NCBI RefSeq assembly: GCF_000002995.4
Contig: NW_025062477.1
Span: forward strand, 13,684,696-13,748,695
Length of the DNA stretch: 64,000 nt
Source: Brugia malayi
Lineage: Eukaryota; Nematoda; Chromadorea; Rhabditida; Onchocercidae
Direction of reading: 5' to 3'
Position numbers and translations under genes: made by a program. The notes below the pieces were generated by a model that searched no databases, was not told where the DNA came from, and worked only from the letters and a program-made list of their open reading frames with translations. Below are positions 25,342 through 38,705 of this stretch, in pieces; position 1 is the first letter of the stretch, and every line of letters starts with the position of its first letter.

Positions 25342-28300
25342 GAAAAAAGAAAAAAAAAGATAGCAGGTATATGAAAAATTAAACCTGATCAAAATATCTA
25401 AAATATTTTAATCATTACCGTAAATGTTCTGGAAATGGTCAATTTTTGTTTGAAGTATGAAAAAATGAGTGGATCGGTATTAATATAGTATTGATTTTTC
25501 GCAGGAATTTTCTCGAATTTCGAATTTTTACCTGTTTGGTATTCTACAAAATACACATCCTGAAAAAATAACAAATGCTTCAAATGTAACAGCACGCAAC
25601 TGTACTTAATAAACCACATTAAGACTCAATTCTTAACATCACTTTTAAACACCCTATCGATATTTAAGGATAAATCAAATTAGCTAACTTAGTGCTCAAT
25701 CCCTAAGCCCATCAACAAACAATACCTGCAAAATATATTTCAATCCGAAACCGATTCTCTTCTTAAGTTATCTTAACGCTAAAACAAATCTGTTGAAACA
25801 AACCACTTCTTCATAATAAGGTAATTTTGGCCTTCCAAGACAATAAATATTTGATTCCAGAGCTAAACAACGTCCAACAACAGCATCAAGTGGAAGTGTA
25901 TCATACATACTGGTGGCAAAAAGCTGAAATGAAATTTTACCAAAAATTATTTATAAAACTTAGTACACTAACATTTGGTACAAGTATCAGTTACACATAA
26001 ATAAATACATGAATTTTTTTTTAATTCAAATTACTAGCAAAAGAAGCAAACAACTCCTACTAAATAGTCATTTTAACCTCATCTTCAGACTTATCAGCGC
26101 ATGAAAATTAGAATTATCTGTTTATGTTTATAGAATTATCTGAAAATTACAATAGTGCCAAAGATATGATAACATCAAGCAATCATAATGATCACACCAA
26201 AATCAAACACATAGAGAAATTCACCTCTTTTTCGTGAAATAATTTTCCCGGTTCACAATAGACCTCATGTGGCCGTGCGTAATAGAAACCAAAAACGAAT
26301 TTATGCCCTTCGAATGAAAAAAGACGCTCAATCCGGAAGCATCTAACATTTTCACGATGAAATGATACTGGACAGAATTTTTTATCAGTATCTTCTAGTT
26401 CAGCAGGAATTAAAGCTGTCACGGGAATACTCTGTTTCGTGCATTCAACAAGTCGACGCAGTATCAATTTATGCTAAAATTACGAAATGAAACCGATGAA
26501 TTGGGAAAGACATTATTTTTAAATCATATGAAAAACTGCTTGAGTTTTTCTTTTTCATTTTTTTTATTTCAATTTACTTTACAGAACAATAATGAATAAA
26601 AATAGAAACTTAATATTTCTCAAAACAATTAAATTGTCTTACATTGTCGTTTTCAAGTTTTTGTACATACACCGTTTCGCTGAGACGCACTTGCAAATGC
26701 CGTGAATTCACCAATGTCCGATAATAAGTACAGTTCTTGAAATTATAATCAGGCTGAATACGTAACGGAATTGATGCCGTTGAAGTGCGTTGAGCATTTC
26801 GGACGCAAATGATACAAATGAAATCCTAAACAAATTTAGTTATATTTCGAAATGAAAGATTAGATTTCAGAAAAAGACATGAGATCCAAAATATGACTTA
26901 AATTCTAAAAATTGATTTTTTGGCTAAGCAAGACTTAGGATTGTTTAAAATCCTAAAATCGTTTAAAATCCCATTTAGTATATATAACATAGCAAAACAT
27001 TACTTTAACTTCATCAAGAGGTTTTTCATCGAAAACACATTCTTCGTGAAGCCAAAAATTACACTTTTCACACTGTATCATAGGTCCATCATCATCCGTA
27101 GTACCACATATGCAACGCACACAATCGGTATTAGCATCAGCTACGCCAAGGTACGAAAAACTATCATGATCGTAAGAACCAACCGGAATCTATAACCGAA
27201 AATAGTACATTCAAGATTACTCAAGAAATACTGATATTCAAGACTACAAAACATTTTCAAGATATTCCCACAAATCCGAAAATTTTCTAAGGAAACCTAA
27301 AATTTCCAAAAAAAAAATTTTAGTTTAAGCACCATAATCAAAATGAAACTATGAATGAGAGGAACACAAGCATATACCGGAGAATCGAGGTATCTGTAAT
27401 CAATTGCTGCTGTCAAGGTTCGATGAGGTCCAGTTTTAGATTTTTTTGGGCTTTGATGATGCTGTTGATCATTTTTGCTAAATTTTCTCACTTGACGCGA
27501 ATGTTTTGCTTTTATCGAAGCAAAGTTTGCGCGCCAAATATCTAGCTTCCGCCGATCCAAAGATCTGCCAGATATACCAAGCAAACTATTAATTTTTATT
27601 TCGATGGATTCCAGCATTTCTAAGGCTGTCCTTGTAGAAGCATGCTTCTCACGAAGTTCAGTGATAAAGCTCGACAATTTCTTGAGTTCTTTTTTGGATG
27701 CTAATTTAGAATCATTAAACTTCATGACTACTTCTTGACAAAGCTGTTCCAGCTGTTCATCGCTGTTACTCGTTGCAGGAATAGTCAAAGATGTTTTTGA
27801 GGCCCTGCTTCGGCTTCGGGATCGAGATTCTACAAAACAAAAACAGAAGTGTTTTCCGCTTAACATAGCTAAAAAAAATATTCTAGATTGCTGCACTTCT
27901 TTTTGAATTAGTCGTAACAGTATAAGTCAGTCATCTATTTAAAATTATTACAAACTACTACAATATTCAATGGTTATGAAGATCAAGTTATTTTGCTAAC
28001 ATTACTGTTTAGATTAGTCTTTTTATACTATCTCAACAGAAATAATCAGTCTGTCTCACTGGAATATATTCCATCATATTTTGAATGTCACATTCATTCA
28101 CATTACCTTGTGACGAGAATTTTTAAATAACAGATAAGGATTTAAAAAAAAAAAAAAAAAAAAAAAATCTGATAATATTAATAATAACCTTTTCTAAATT
28201 TTTTCAGTTTAAATGCTGCCGATTTTCGTACATTTCGCAGTAGAAGCAAACGTGCTTTACGTACTAATTCCTTCTCTCGATTATTCATTATAACATTTTT

Positions 28301-31300
28301 ATTGAGAAAATGTCGACAATTTGGTGCACCACAACAACAAATCGTTACATCATCAAACTCAAACGCATCCCAGTTATAATCATACGTAAGCTCTTCACCT
28401 TCATGAATACCACGCAAAGCAAATAAGCCGATTCGATAATGGCCATTAACAGACCTACAAATTACGCCACTTCAATAAATCTTTATAATTACCAAATAAA
28501 AAAGACTTCGAAAAATTTAGCTTCCTACAATGTAAACAATGTGAATTTTAACTTCACTATTTACTGAATCGTCTAGAATTTCAGTACTGTAATTAAACTC
28601 AATCTGAACCCTGAAAGAACAGAACAACATTAACTTTTAATAGAGTATCACTAACATTTTTAATAGCTTTTAACTTTTAATGGAGCATCACTAACAATAT
28701 ATAACTTACCAACGCTGCATTTCACAGTTTGGAGCACATGAATGATTAATGAATCGTGCAATATTTCCTTTATGATAGGCATCAACAACAAAACCAGGAC
28801 AAAGGTTTAATGCGTAATGATTCCTTTGATAACGATAATCAGTACGACTTCGAATATTAAACGTTTCCATTGAAACAACTTCACCGATATATTCACATAT
28901 GAACTGTAAAATTTTCAACAATCAATAGCATGGATAATATAGGCAAGATATAAGATTAAAACATTGTTTTAGATGCATCATAGAATAAATAATGATGTAA
29001 TGTATAGAGGGGCTAATATAGATGTTGAAAAAATTGCCCCATCAATTTAAACTGATAAAGAATAGTAATATCGATGGAGAAGGAATGCGGTGGAATGTAA
29101 TTCGATTAGTTAATTGTGAAAACGAAATACGAAAGTCCTAACTCAAAGGGGTTCATAAATCTATTTCATTTAGTTAGAAATGCTTTCAACATAAAACTAG
29201 AAGAATGCAATCTTTTTGAACGTTATTACAAAAGTATAAAAAAAACTTTTAAGAAACATTAAAAGAAAATCTCTGTGTAACAAATTGACTTTTCGTAATA
29301 CATCATATCAGTATTTCCCTTCACAGTCCTTTCATAATGTTTAAATGAGTGGTAAACAATCAATACTGATGTGTTAACTAATCATTTAACAAAATGTCAA
29401 ATGAGATTTGTCACCATAACTGTGTCACAGATGCCTATCAACGACGAACAAGAAGGTCAGATAAGACTGAACGAGTACTTACTTGTCCTTTATCAATATT
29501 AACATCCGTTTTCACACCAATACCACAGCCATTCATCGTTTGAAAAGTTCGCAAACGTTCAACACATTCACGCCGAAATAATCGTTTATTAGTACAGAGG
29601 GCATTACGTGGACAGCTATTACCACATTCCATCAGTACTACCCTGGAATAAAAGCAAAATAGTAAAGATAAGATACCTAATAAAATGGAAAATCTATATT
29701 CATGTATTAAGTATAGGAATAAGAAAACTTTTAAAAATAAATACACTCAAAAATTTACCTATTCAAACATTCATCACTTTCACCGCAACATCCAGAGGAA
29801 CAAGAGCATTGCATCTGTTCAATTTTTGGATAAGCATCAACGATCACATCTTCAACCACATCAAATAATTCGATCCAATTCAAGGAAAGCAAACAATTTT
29901 TGGGATTATAACAAAAGTTATACTAGAATGAATAACTGCCGCTTTGTTGTCATTATGTAATAATACACTAACGAATAAACCAAAGTAAAAAGAAAATGTA
30001 AGTCATAAATCACAGTCCAATTGAGCTGCAAAAATGTGAGATGAAAGAAATAACTAACTTTGCTTCAACTTGATGTAATCACCAGATGAACGACGACTTC
30101 TTTCACATACTTTTGAAGATGATGGAGTAGCACTAAAAAATGAAATGACTAAAATACACTCAAAGCTTGAAAACGATGGATTGAAATAGCACTTAAGTTA
30201 AAAAACAATGCATTGAAATAGCACTTAAGTTGGAAAACAATGTATTGAAATAGCACTTAAGTTGGAAAACATCAATTTGCAAAAATGCAAGATTTCTTTC
30301 ATCATTCAAGTGTGGGTATACATCAAACTTATACATCAATTGCTGCTAGAACATAAAGACCGCAATGATCAACAGCTGACATCGTCATTGCAATATCAAA
30401 AAATTAGATTTCAAAAATAGATTCATGAATTTAAATAGATTAAACAAATATTTTTGGTTCAAAAAGATCATTCTCACCTCGTAGCAAAAGAATCACTCTT
30501 TCGTGATTTCGGTAACTTTTTATCTCCAATCCGGTAAGTTTTCGAAGAGTTTTTTTCTCGTTTTGATTTCTCAAGTCGATTTCTTTCAATTAGCCTAAAA
30601 AAAGCGGAGCAAATGCAAATGACGAAGAATAGTAAAATCATAAATAATTTCCCTAGTTTCCTTGCAAATGAAGAGAACTTTTCTGCGTCTATTTAAGTTC
30701 ATTTTAATCATGAAAATATGCTGAGCCAATAAATTATTATGTTAGCAGCTTATAAATGCTGCTTTCTTGATATATAATTTCTTTAAAAGTTTCAAAACAC
30801 CAAATATTTTTTTTTTTTTTCACGACAAATGTATATAGTGCAAATGCCTTACATAACTTTAGTATCTTAATTCTAATCTGAATTTTAATTCCAGAACAGC
30901 AAACCTTCGAGTAACTTCCTTCCAATTCAAACGATACCACGGCAAATCCCAGTGCTTTCTATCACCTAGATTCAGTTCCAAATTGGCAAATTGTCTGCTA
31001 ATTTGTTCAATGACGATTTTCAGTTGTTCATTTATTTTACGCTTCATATCCAAACGAAACTCTTTAATCTGATCCACCATATTCTCATTCGAGCATTCTA
31101 AATGCGTATTCGGCTCTCCAGTAGTGACATTCCCAGTAAATTCCTGACATCCTTCACGAACTTTTTCATCAATTACTTTTTTCTCTAATTTCCTAGTAGG
31201 AAACTTCTTTTCAGCTACAAACTTCTTTCTCCCTTCCTGTTTCTTTCGCCCTTTGCACTTCCTTTCTTCTGTTTGCAGTTCAGCTTCCAAATTTTTGGGT

Positions 31301-34300
31301 GATAAAGGTATTTGCATTCGTCTTTTCAAACTATTTATATTTGTCTTTTCACCGGAAACTAATTCAGTAACATTCGAACACCCTATGACAATATTATTTG
31401 ATCTCTGCCTCACTTCTCGCCGTTTCATCTTCCGTGCTGGCTTTTCGGAAACCGATTCTCTACACTCTTCTACTTTACGTTTTCGAGTCTTTCGCTTTCT
31501 CTCTGGGAACCCGCTTCTATGTTCTGGAATTTTATCTTCAATACTCTCATTCTCACATAGTCGTGCTTTTGATACGTCAACAAATTCGGTTTGCACTGCA
31601 ACTTCATTTTCCGACTCTTTAATTTCCATTAATTCATTGTCACCGGTAGGAGCAACATTAATAGTAGTGGTAATCTTTGTAGTAGGAACTACTGTGACAG
31701 AAGTAACAGTATCTGCAGTTGTGATCACTGCACTACTGTTATCAAGGTTATTAGTAATAGTAGCAGTAGTGCTAACAGTACTACTGTCAACTACAGTGCT
31801 ATCATCAGTAGCAACTTTTGATTGGATGGCACTAGCAAATTGCTTGCGTTGTTGCGCATCCATATGTGACATTAGCTGTTCCACCAAATCTGTAACATTC
31901 ATAGCTGGAGTAATTGCTATTTTCGTGATGTCATCACCTGATTCTTTCTTTATCTTTTCCTGAGACTCAGCCTTAGCTTCATGATTCTGCTCGGAATTCT
32001 TTTCCATATCTTCCAGTAATGCATCCACTTCAGTAGTCTTCTGGATATCACTGTCAGATGGTGGTGTTTTTGTCATAAATAGCGGTGGCTCTTCTGTTAA
32101 TGGTGAGCTACTTTCCGCTTCCATTTGATGGAATGGTATTAAACGTGGCATGTCGGAATAATCATCGGAATAATTCGTTGAATCTGTTGTTGATTCCTTA
32201 CTTTTATTCACTACAGCAGTTATCTGAAAATTGCAGAAATTTTAACATACCAATATTATGGTAATAAAGATGATGCTGCCGGACTAGTTCCTTCATTCAG
32301 GCTTCATCTTTCGTACAGATTCCGGATGATCTTTACGTCAATTTCTTAAACAGCTATCAATCGCAAAAACTCTAGAATGCGTGATAAGAATGCTCCCGTA
32401 TAAAAGTTTTTTCATAAACTTCTACAGAAATGTTTTTTAACGGATACCGGAGGAGGAGGAGGAATGTACGGCGTAGGTGGAGTAAACGGATCGGCTGGTG
32501 GTGAATCGGCAATACTTTGAATTCCACTATCCGCCGTAGGAGAACAATCCGCGACAACATTGTAACTATGCTGATAATGACAAGATGACATTCCACCATT
32601 TAAATCAACCTAGAAACAAGCACTGTTATGAATCTTTGAGTTTTTTTAAAATACATGCTAAGATAAATCAAAATACGAATAAAATAGGAGACCGCTCAAG
32701 TAGCAGATATAAAAGAAAAATTTTATTTACAGCATAACCAACCAATGCAATATACTAACTTAAGGCACAAATAACAAAACACATCAAGTGATAAACAACG
32801 AATATGATCCGGCAAAATCTTAGTCTAAATATGATGGTAAACAGCAAACCTGCATATGTGTTTGAAAGTTAGACTGCACCGGTGTACATGTCGAAGAATC
32901 TTGAATGTGCATCATCGCCGGAGAACTATTATGATATTGATGCTGCTGTGGTGGTGGAGGAGGTGTCATGTTATGCTGCTGTGCATAATGATTAGAAGTT
33001 ATCATTACTGTTTTATCAGTTATAAGCTGTGATTGCTGTTGATGCATAATTGGAGGATTCAAATCAACATGATGATGTGCCATTTCCTATAAGTATTTAG
33101 TTGAAAACACAACGCAGAAAAAGAGACTAAGCACAAGAGACCATGAAACAAATTATTTAGCGAAAGAAAAGCCGAAGAAAATGTCAACATTTGAAAATAA
33201 ATACTACAAAACCTATAAAAATATATCTATTCAGTTTCAACTCTGTTTAATAGACAATATCTAACTTTGAATACTACTTTTTAGTGTTTTATAGCTGGAA
33301 ATTTCATGAATGCACTCCCTTACTGATTAGAATTAAGTTCACCGACACAGTGCCAACTTAACCAATGAGTGAATTAAGCAAAATGATCTGATTCGTTGGA
33401 ATTATTCATTTTTATTAAGAGTTCCTCATACAGTTGTGTTCTGTGTGCAAACCGTAAGATTAATTGGAACATATGCTCTATTGAGCAACCAAATAATTTT
33501 AAACAGACAGAAATACAAAACAGATTTTAAAAAAAAAAAAAAAAAGTGAGAAGAATCAGCAACTACCTGAAGCAAATCAATATCCGATTTGCCGGATGAA
33601 AAGCTTTGTGTTATGGAAGAAATGGGTGGAAAAAACGAAGTAGTGCTTGTACACGGCATTTGACAATCATATGATTCATTTACGTTCATTTGTGGTACAA
33701 CCTGAAATTACCAAAATAATTTTATTTCTTTCATTTTATAAAGAAACTGCGAAATATAAAAGTAATAAATGAAGTATATGTGACTGGAGCAGATATGAAT
33801 AAAATCACGGATTTTTTTGGTTTTTGCAAACGCGATAATATGCTATAAACTGACATTCAAAACATAACCTGTGAAGGCGATGGTGACTCGAAGGAACCGC
33901 TACTAACATTCGAGCGTGGTGCCGCGTGTAACCAGCCATCAGTACCACAATGCTGCGGTTGCTGTTGCTGTGGTTGAAGATGATGATGTTGTATAGGTGG
34001 TGGTGGTGGTGGTTTTGGAGGTGCTGGATGATGCACTGATTGCGGAGCTGGTGGTGCCAAATGTGCCGAGGTACAAGGTGTCGGCTGTATTCGTAGAACG
34101 CTTGGAACTACCAGTTTTGGTGCGGCTGTTGAAAGAGTAGCTGATTGCTTCTGAATAGTTGCAGGTACCACATGCAAGGATTTTGGAATACTACCTGATG
34201 GTACTGCTACTGAAGCTGTACTACTTACTGATGCATTTGAAATCTAAATTGATAATATTTAGATATTGCATTTAAGAATTATCCGACAGCAACATCGTCG

Positions 34301-35085
34301 GTTCAAGTTTTAGTCAAAAAATTTCAAAGCATTTCGTTTCTATAATACTAACCAATTGTCTTTCTATTTCTCACACTAATGAAAATAAGACCTAAACCTT
34401 CACGTAACGTTAACATATAAGTATGTTTCTAAAAAAAAGTAAAAAGACATGAAGCATTACATGCATAATGGTAATGTTTACAATTAAGATATACAAACAT
34501 CCAATAATCTTCGTCACGCACTATTAAATGACGTGTTTACTCAGTTTAAAATCATTTCTTAATCCTTAGTCTTCAAAGATTTAGTAAACATTTTCTTTAT
34601 AAAAACGTGCCACTATTTTGTTCATTTTCCAAACTAAAAAAAAAAAAGCTTTGCTCTTTTCTTGTCTTTTTTTTTTTTAATTTTAAATCAACAAACTAAC
34701 AAATATTTCTTTTACATATCATTGCCTATGTAATTAAAATAGCTTCAATTGACCAATATATTATATGACTTTTCATAATAATTTCTATATGAAATATCTT
34801 ATTCCATAATTATTTCTATACTAAATGCTTTATGTAATAATGTGTATAAAAAGATAAAAAATGTTCAGATATCTTTTGTTTTGTCCTTTTTTTCTTTTAA
34901 TTCTAAAAAATTAAAAATTTTCGAAAAAAAAAAAAAAAAAACTACGATAAACAAACCGTTTGACCGGTAGCATTACCGGTTGATGAGGTTGATGGTCGAA
35001 TAAGAAAGCCAATAGTACAATAAGACGAACTATTGCCACCATTGGTTGCACTACGAAGTACACACGGTACAGCTTCCAGTCCCAT
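25015..35085 (-). CDS. lin-59: ASH1/LIN-59-type histone methyltransferase, complete, 19 exons
   Basis: Exons in transcript order: 35085-34957, 34243-33869, 33701-33567, 33086-32850, 32609-32448, 32223-30905, 30594-30478, 30132-30059, 29849-29759, 29642-29483, 28903-28710, 28454-28189, 27829-27378, 27189-27004, 26825-26643, 26473-26225, 25923-25804, 25559-25419, 25233-25015. Phases close to 1602 residues. Family members methylate histone H3 (K36) and maintain active developmental gene states. The N-terminal half is low-complexity, rich in His, Gln, Pro and basic residues. AWS cysteines begin near 864. SET spans about 934-1050 with RFINHSC at 983-989 and the catalytic-type LTYDY at 1020-1024; post-SET has CCCGAPNC. 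A PHD finger lies at 1263-1306 and a BAH domain at about 1320-1500. The tail keeps an ASH1-like RQRIANLEVVLQHLP helix. No bromodomain is visible between SET and PHD, only a charged, coiled-coil-like region. The acceptor at 29850 is weak, and the ATG choice is provisional. Confidence 0.88.
30181..30272. repeat. 32-bp intronic tandem repeat, three copies
   Basis: TTGAAATAGCACTTAAGTT recurs at 32-bp spacing three times, within the intron between exons 30594-30478 and 30132-30059 of the methyltransferase gene. Confidence 0.85.
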
Positions 35086-37506
35086 TCTATTGTTGTCGTA
35101 AGATAAACATCAACTTTTACATATCGTTGTTTACTGCAACTGATCAATATATCATATAAAATTATATTTTCAAATTTTCAAGAATCGGATCAATTTCAAC
35201 ATTTTGCGCTCAATTTGATATAATAAATATACTAATATGTTAAAATTATATAAAGAATACATACATTACTTCATGGAAAAAATATGACGAAAATAAAATA
35301 CAAAAAAAAAAAAAAAAAAGAAAAAACACACAAAAAAAAATTCACATCGATCAAAATCTTTAAAAAAAAAGAAAGAAAAAAAATAAACTGTACACATTTT
35401 ATTAAAATTTAATCAAATCAGATAAAACAAAAAAGTGTGATATAGATGAGAAAATTTATATTAAAAAAGAATTCTACCTAACAAAAAATGGCTTTTATCA
35501 TAAACACATTTTCCTAATTACTACTTTTCTTTTTAACAATAATCATTTTTTGTTTATAAAATAACGAAAAAAGAAAAAGAAAATATTTATTTATCATTAT
35601 CAAATAATAAAATGATAAGTCATGAATATCTAGAAAAAGTGTAAAAATTTCTTTTTCTTCATTTATTTTGGAATATATATTGAATAAACATAAAAATTAT
35701 GAAAATTTTCTTTATCCATATTTTTTAGAAACATTCAATTTCAATATTTATATATTTAATACATCCAATTATTTATTAAAATCTATGCATATAAATCATG
35801 AAATGGTAAGTATGAGATGAATATAAGTAAAAAGATAAAAAATGAACAAATTTCAGGAAAGAGAAAAAACTAAAACAAATTTTGCACTGATAAATTATGA
35901 TGGAATTATTATAATTACTTTCATTGTTAACATTAAATTATTTTACATTGTTGCAAAAATTATCTGTCTGAATTTATTATCATTGCTATCATTACCTGCA
36001 ATTCATTCATCTATGCATCATTACAAATTATCGTTATCAGTTGTTATCACTGCTGTTAAACATGCTTATTTCGATAGTATTCTATAATCACTCATTAATA
36101 TTATTAGTATTATCGTTTAATGCGACCAATCGTGCTAATCAATCACATTTTGGAAAAATAAATTTATTATTTCTGTTATTGTTAAATTCACTTTTAAAAA
36201 ATAACTCAACTCATAAGGTTTATATTATACTTTAATTTAACGCTTTAACATTGTTAACAGAGGAAAATAGATTATTAAGCGTAAACGAAGCGTTCATCAA
36301 TGAGTAAACAAGCGGAAAAAAAAACCTATAACATTCTTTTTTTTTTTTTTTTCTCAGTGAAAAGGTAATAAGTTGACAGTGTTGTAGACAAATAAAGCTG
36401 AGTAAACAAGTGAAAAAGTAAACAAAACTATGTGTTTATTTAATTTGTGAACAATGAAAGCTAATCACAAATTTGATAAAATTTGATGCATTAGCTTATT
36501 CATTCACTTCATTTGCACTTCTTTGTAAACATGATATTTAACAAAAAATTGATTATCACAAATACATTTTGCTTGATCAAATAGCCTCACTGATAAGCTT
36601 CATTTGCTTATCATTGGTTTAACAATTATCATTCGTAAAAAAAACATATGAAAAAAATGCATAATTTACGAACGAATAAAAATAAGTGCATCTTATTTAA
36701 AATAATAATAATTTCAACCAATTATTTAGTGATTGCAAATTTATGAGGAATTCTTAAGTAACACTATGCCGTAATAATTTACCTTTATAATTTCTCAGTC
36801 AACTACATGCAACAATACATATTAATAGTAATGACAAATAACAATGAAACTAACTAGTTAGTTTAGAATAACAACAATTATAATAAACTGACATTATTAA
36901 TCGGGTTATACGATAATTAAAGATTAAATGTTGGATAAATATGACCAATCAAAAAATAAAAAAAAAAAAAAAAATCTCTGTGATAAACATCATTGCTGTT
37001 TCTGTCTTACATAATTATCATAATGATAACAGCAACAAAAAAGAAAAAAATACTGATAACGTAAATAAAATCTAACTGATTAATAATTAATGCTAACATT
37101 GATACTCATGAATGTACTGATTAAGCTGATAAAAACAATGCCATTAATGAATAGATAATAAAGATCAATACTAATTACAATCATTGAAATGATAATAACT
37201 TAATAAGATGCTGCTATCTAGTAAACGCAAATAATTGCAAAAATGCAACGATAAACAATTATAATATTAAAACTAATAATAGTAATCTAATAATAATAGT
37301 ATTTATAATAATAACAATAATAATAGTAATACTTCTATTAGTAATAATAATAATGATAATAATAATAATAATAGTGGTAATAACAATGAATGAATAAACA
37401 AATGGTAATAATATTTAGATTGTATATTTGCGAGAGGTGCTGAGGTGCTAAGTGGACATTATTGGTTAAAAAGAAAAGGATGACAAAGAGGAGAGGAGGT
37501 AGAAAG
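35086..37506. other. Upstream flank of the methyltransferase gene, no further gene seen
   Basis: AT-rich DNA. The sequence just 5' of the start codon (minus strand CAACAATAG, then A and ATG) could be a spliced-leader acceptor, which would leave a one-base 5' UTR. Many AATAAT/TAATAA clusters occur at 37260-37390. The two overlapping plus-strand frames at 35842-36235 lack splice support and conserved features. Confidence 0.5.
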
Positions 37507-37511
37507 GTACA

Positions 37512-37542
<31 letters not shown>

Positions 37543-38705
37543 AAGAGAGAGAGATTTGATGAAGAAGGGACGCGCGAGTCGCTCTCAAATATAATACATA
37601 TCTATCCATCGTTGTCGTCCAACGACCTCATCAATAAAATAGGTCCATTACTATCAATCTAACATATGTGAATGAGTACTCACTCTCTCTCTCTCCCCTC
37701 CCTCCCTCTTTCTCTTTCTCTCTCTCAACAATTTCTAAGGCAAAAATAGCAAATAGATTTCTCACTATTCCTTAGAGATTTAAGTAAAAGAAAGAAAGAA
37801 AAAGCAAGAGAGAGAAGAAGAAAAGAAAGAAAGAAAGAAGGAAAGAATGAAAAATGATACAATGAAGAAGAAAGAATTGAATGTATTGTTAAATGTTGAT
37901 TATACAACTAAGAATTCCTTTTTTTTTCGTAGATGAGAAAGAGAAAAAGAGATAGAGATAAAGAGAGAGGGGAGAGAGAGAGAGGGAGGGAGGGTGAGGT
38001 AATAGAAGAGAAGATTGTTATTTTCTCCCTCTTATAGAGAAAAGATTATAAATGGATGAAATTTTTGAAAGAAAAGAAAATGTAAATTCATCCCACATAT
38101 TATACCTCTCTTTTTCTTCTAAATACACACACACACATGCACACATACATATATAAATACATACATACATACCCTAGTGAGGTTGACATCGTTGACAAGG
38201 ATGATGATTGCACCTTCTCTACTATCATCCTACTTCCATTCATTCATCCTTCCTTCCTCATCTCGTCCTATTCATTCCTCCTTATATATATATTTTTTTC
38301 CTCTCTCTTCTTTCTTTTCAAATAAAAATTATATTTTTCTAAAGAGTATTGTCTTTTCATTCAATGTATGTCTCTCATCGTTTTTCTTCTTCTTCCTCTC
38401 CCTCCCTCTCTCTCTCTCTCTCTCTTTTCCACCTTTCATAAAACTAAGCCAACAATTCAATTCAATTCCATCCATTTCATTTCATTCCGCTCGTTATAAC
38501 AATTCCACATTCTATCAGATGTGACACCCTCGCCTATCCCACCACCCTCTTTATTTACTTATATGCATTTCACTCATCTTACATGGATTACTTTGCAGGA
38601 GAGGCTATCATCAATAACTATTATCGCTTTACCACACACACACATACACACACATACACATACACACACACACATACACATACACATACACACATACACG
38701 CGCAC
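37507..38705. repeat. Cluster of GA/CT and CA/CATA simple repeats
   Basis: This stretch contains a GA-rich tract (about 37511-37554), a complementary CT-rich tract (about 37683-37726), purine-rich sequence (about 37785-37850 and 37935-37995), a CT tract (about 38398-38425), CACA/TACATA runs (about 38125-38172) and a CACATACA array (38633-38703). Base composition is less AT-rich than the flanks. Open frames across it are repeat translations. Confidence 0.85.

Noticed and set aside
31253..31963. 236-codon plus-strand open frame
   Set aside because: It lies wholly opposite the large 1.3-kb exon of the methyltransferase gene, whose minus frame joins neighbouring exons in phase. The plus frame is its shadow.
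32372..32599. Minus-strand frame starting MVECHLVI
   Set aside because: It is a wrong-frame reading of the exon at 32448-32609; the in-phase frame encodes the Pro-rich DSGIQS segment.
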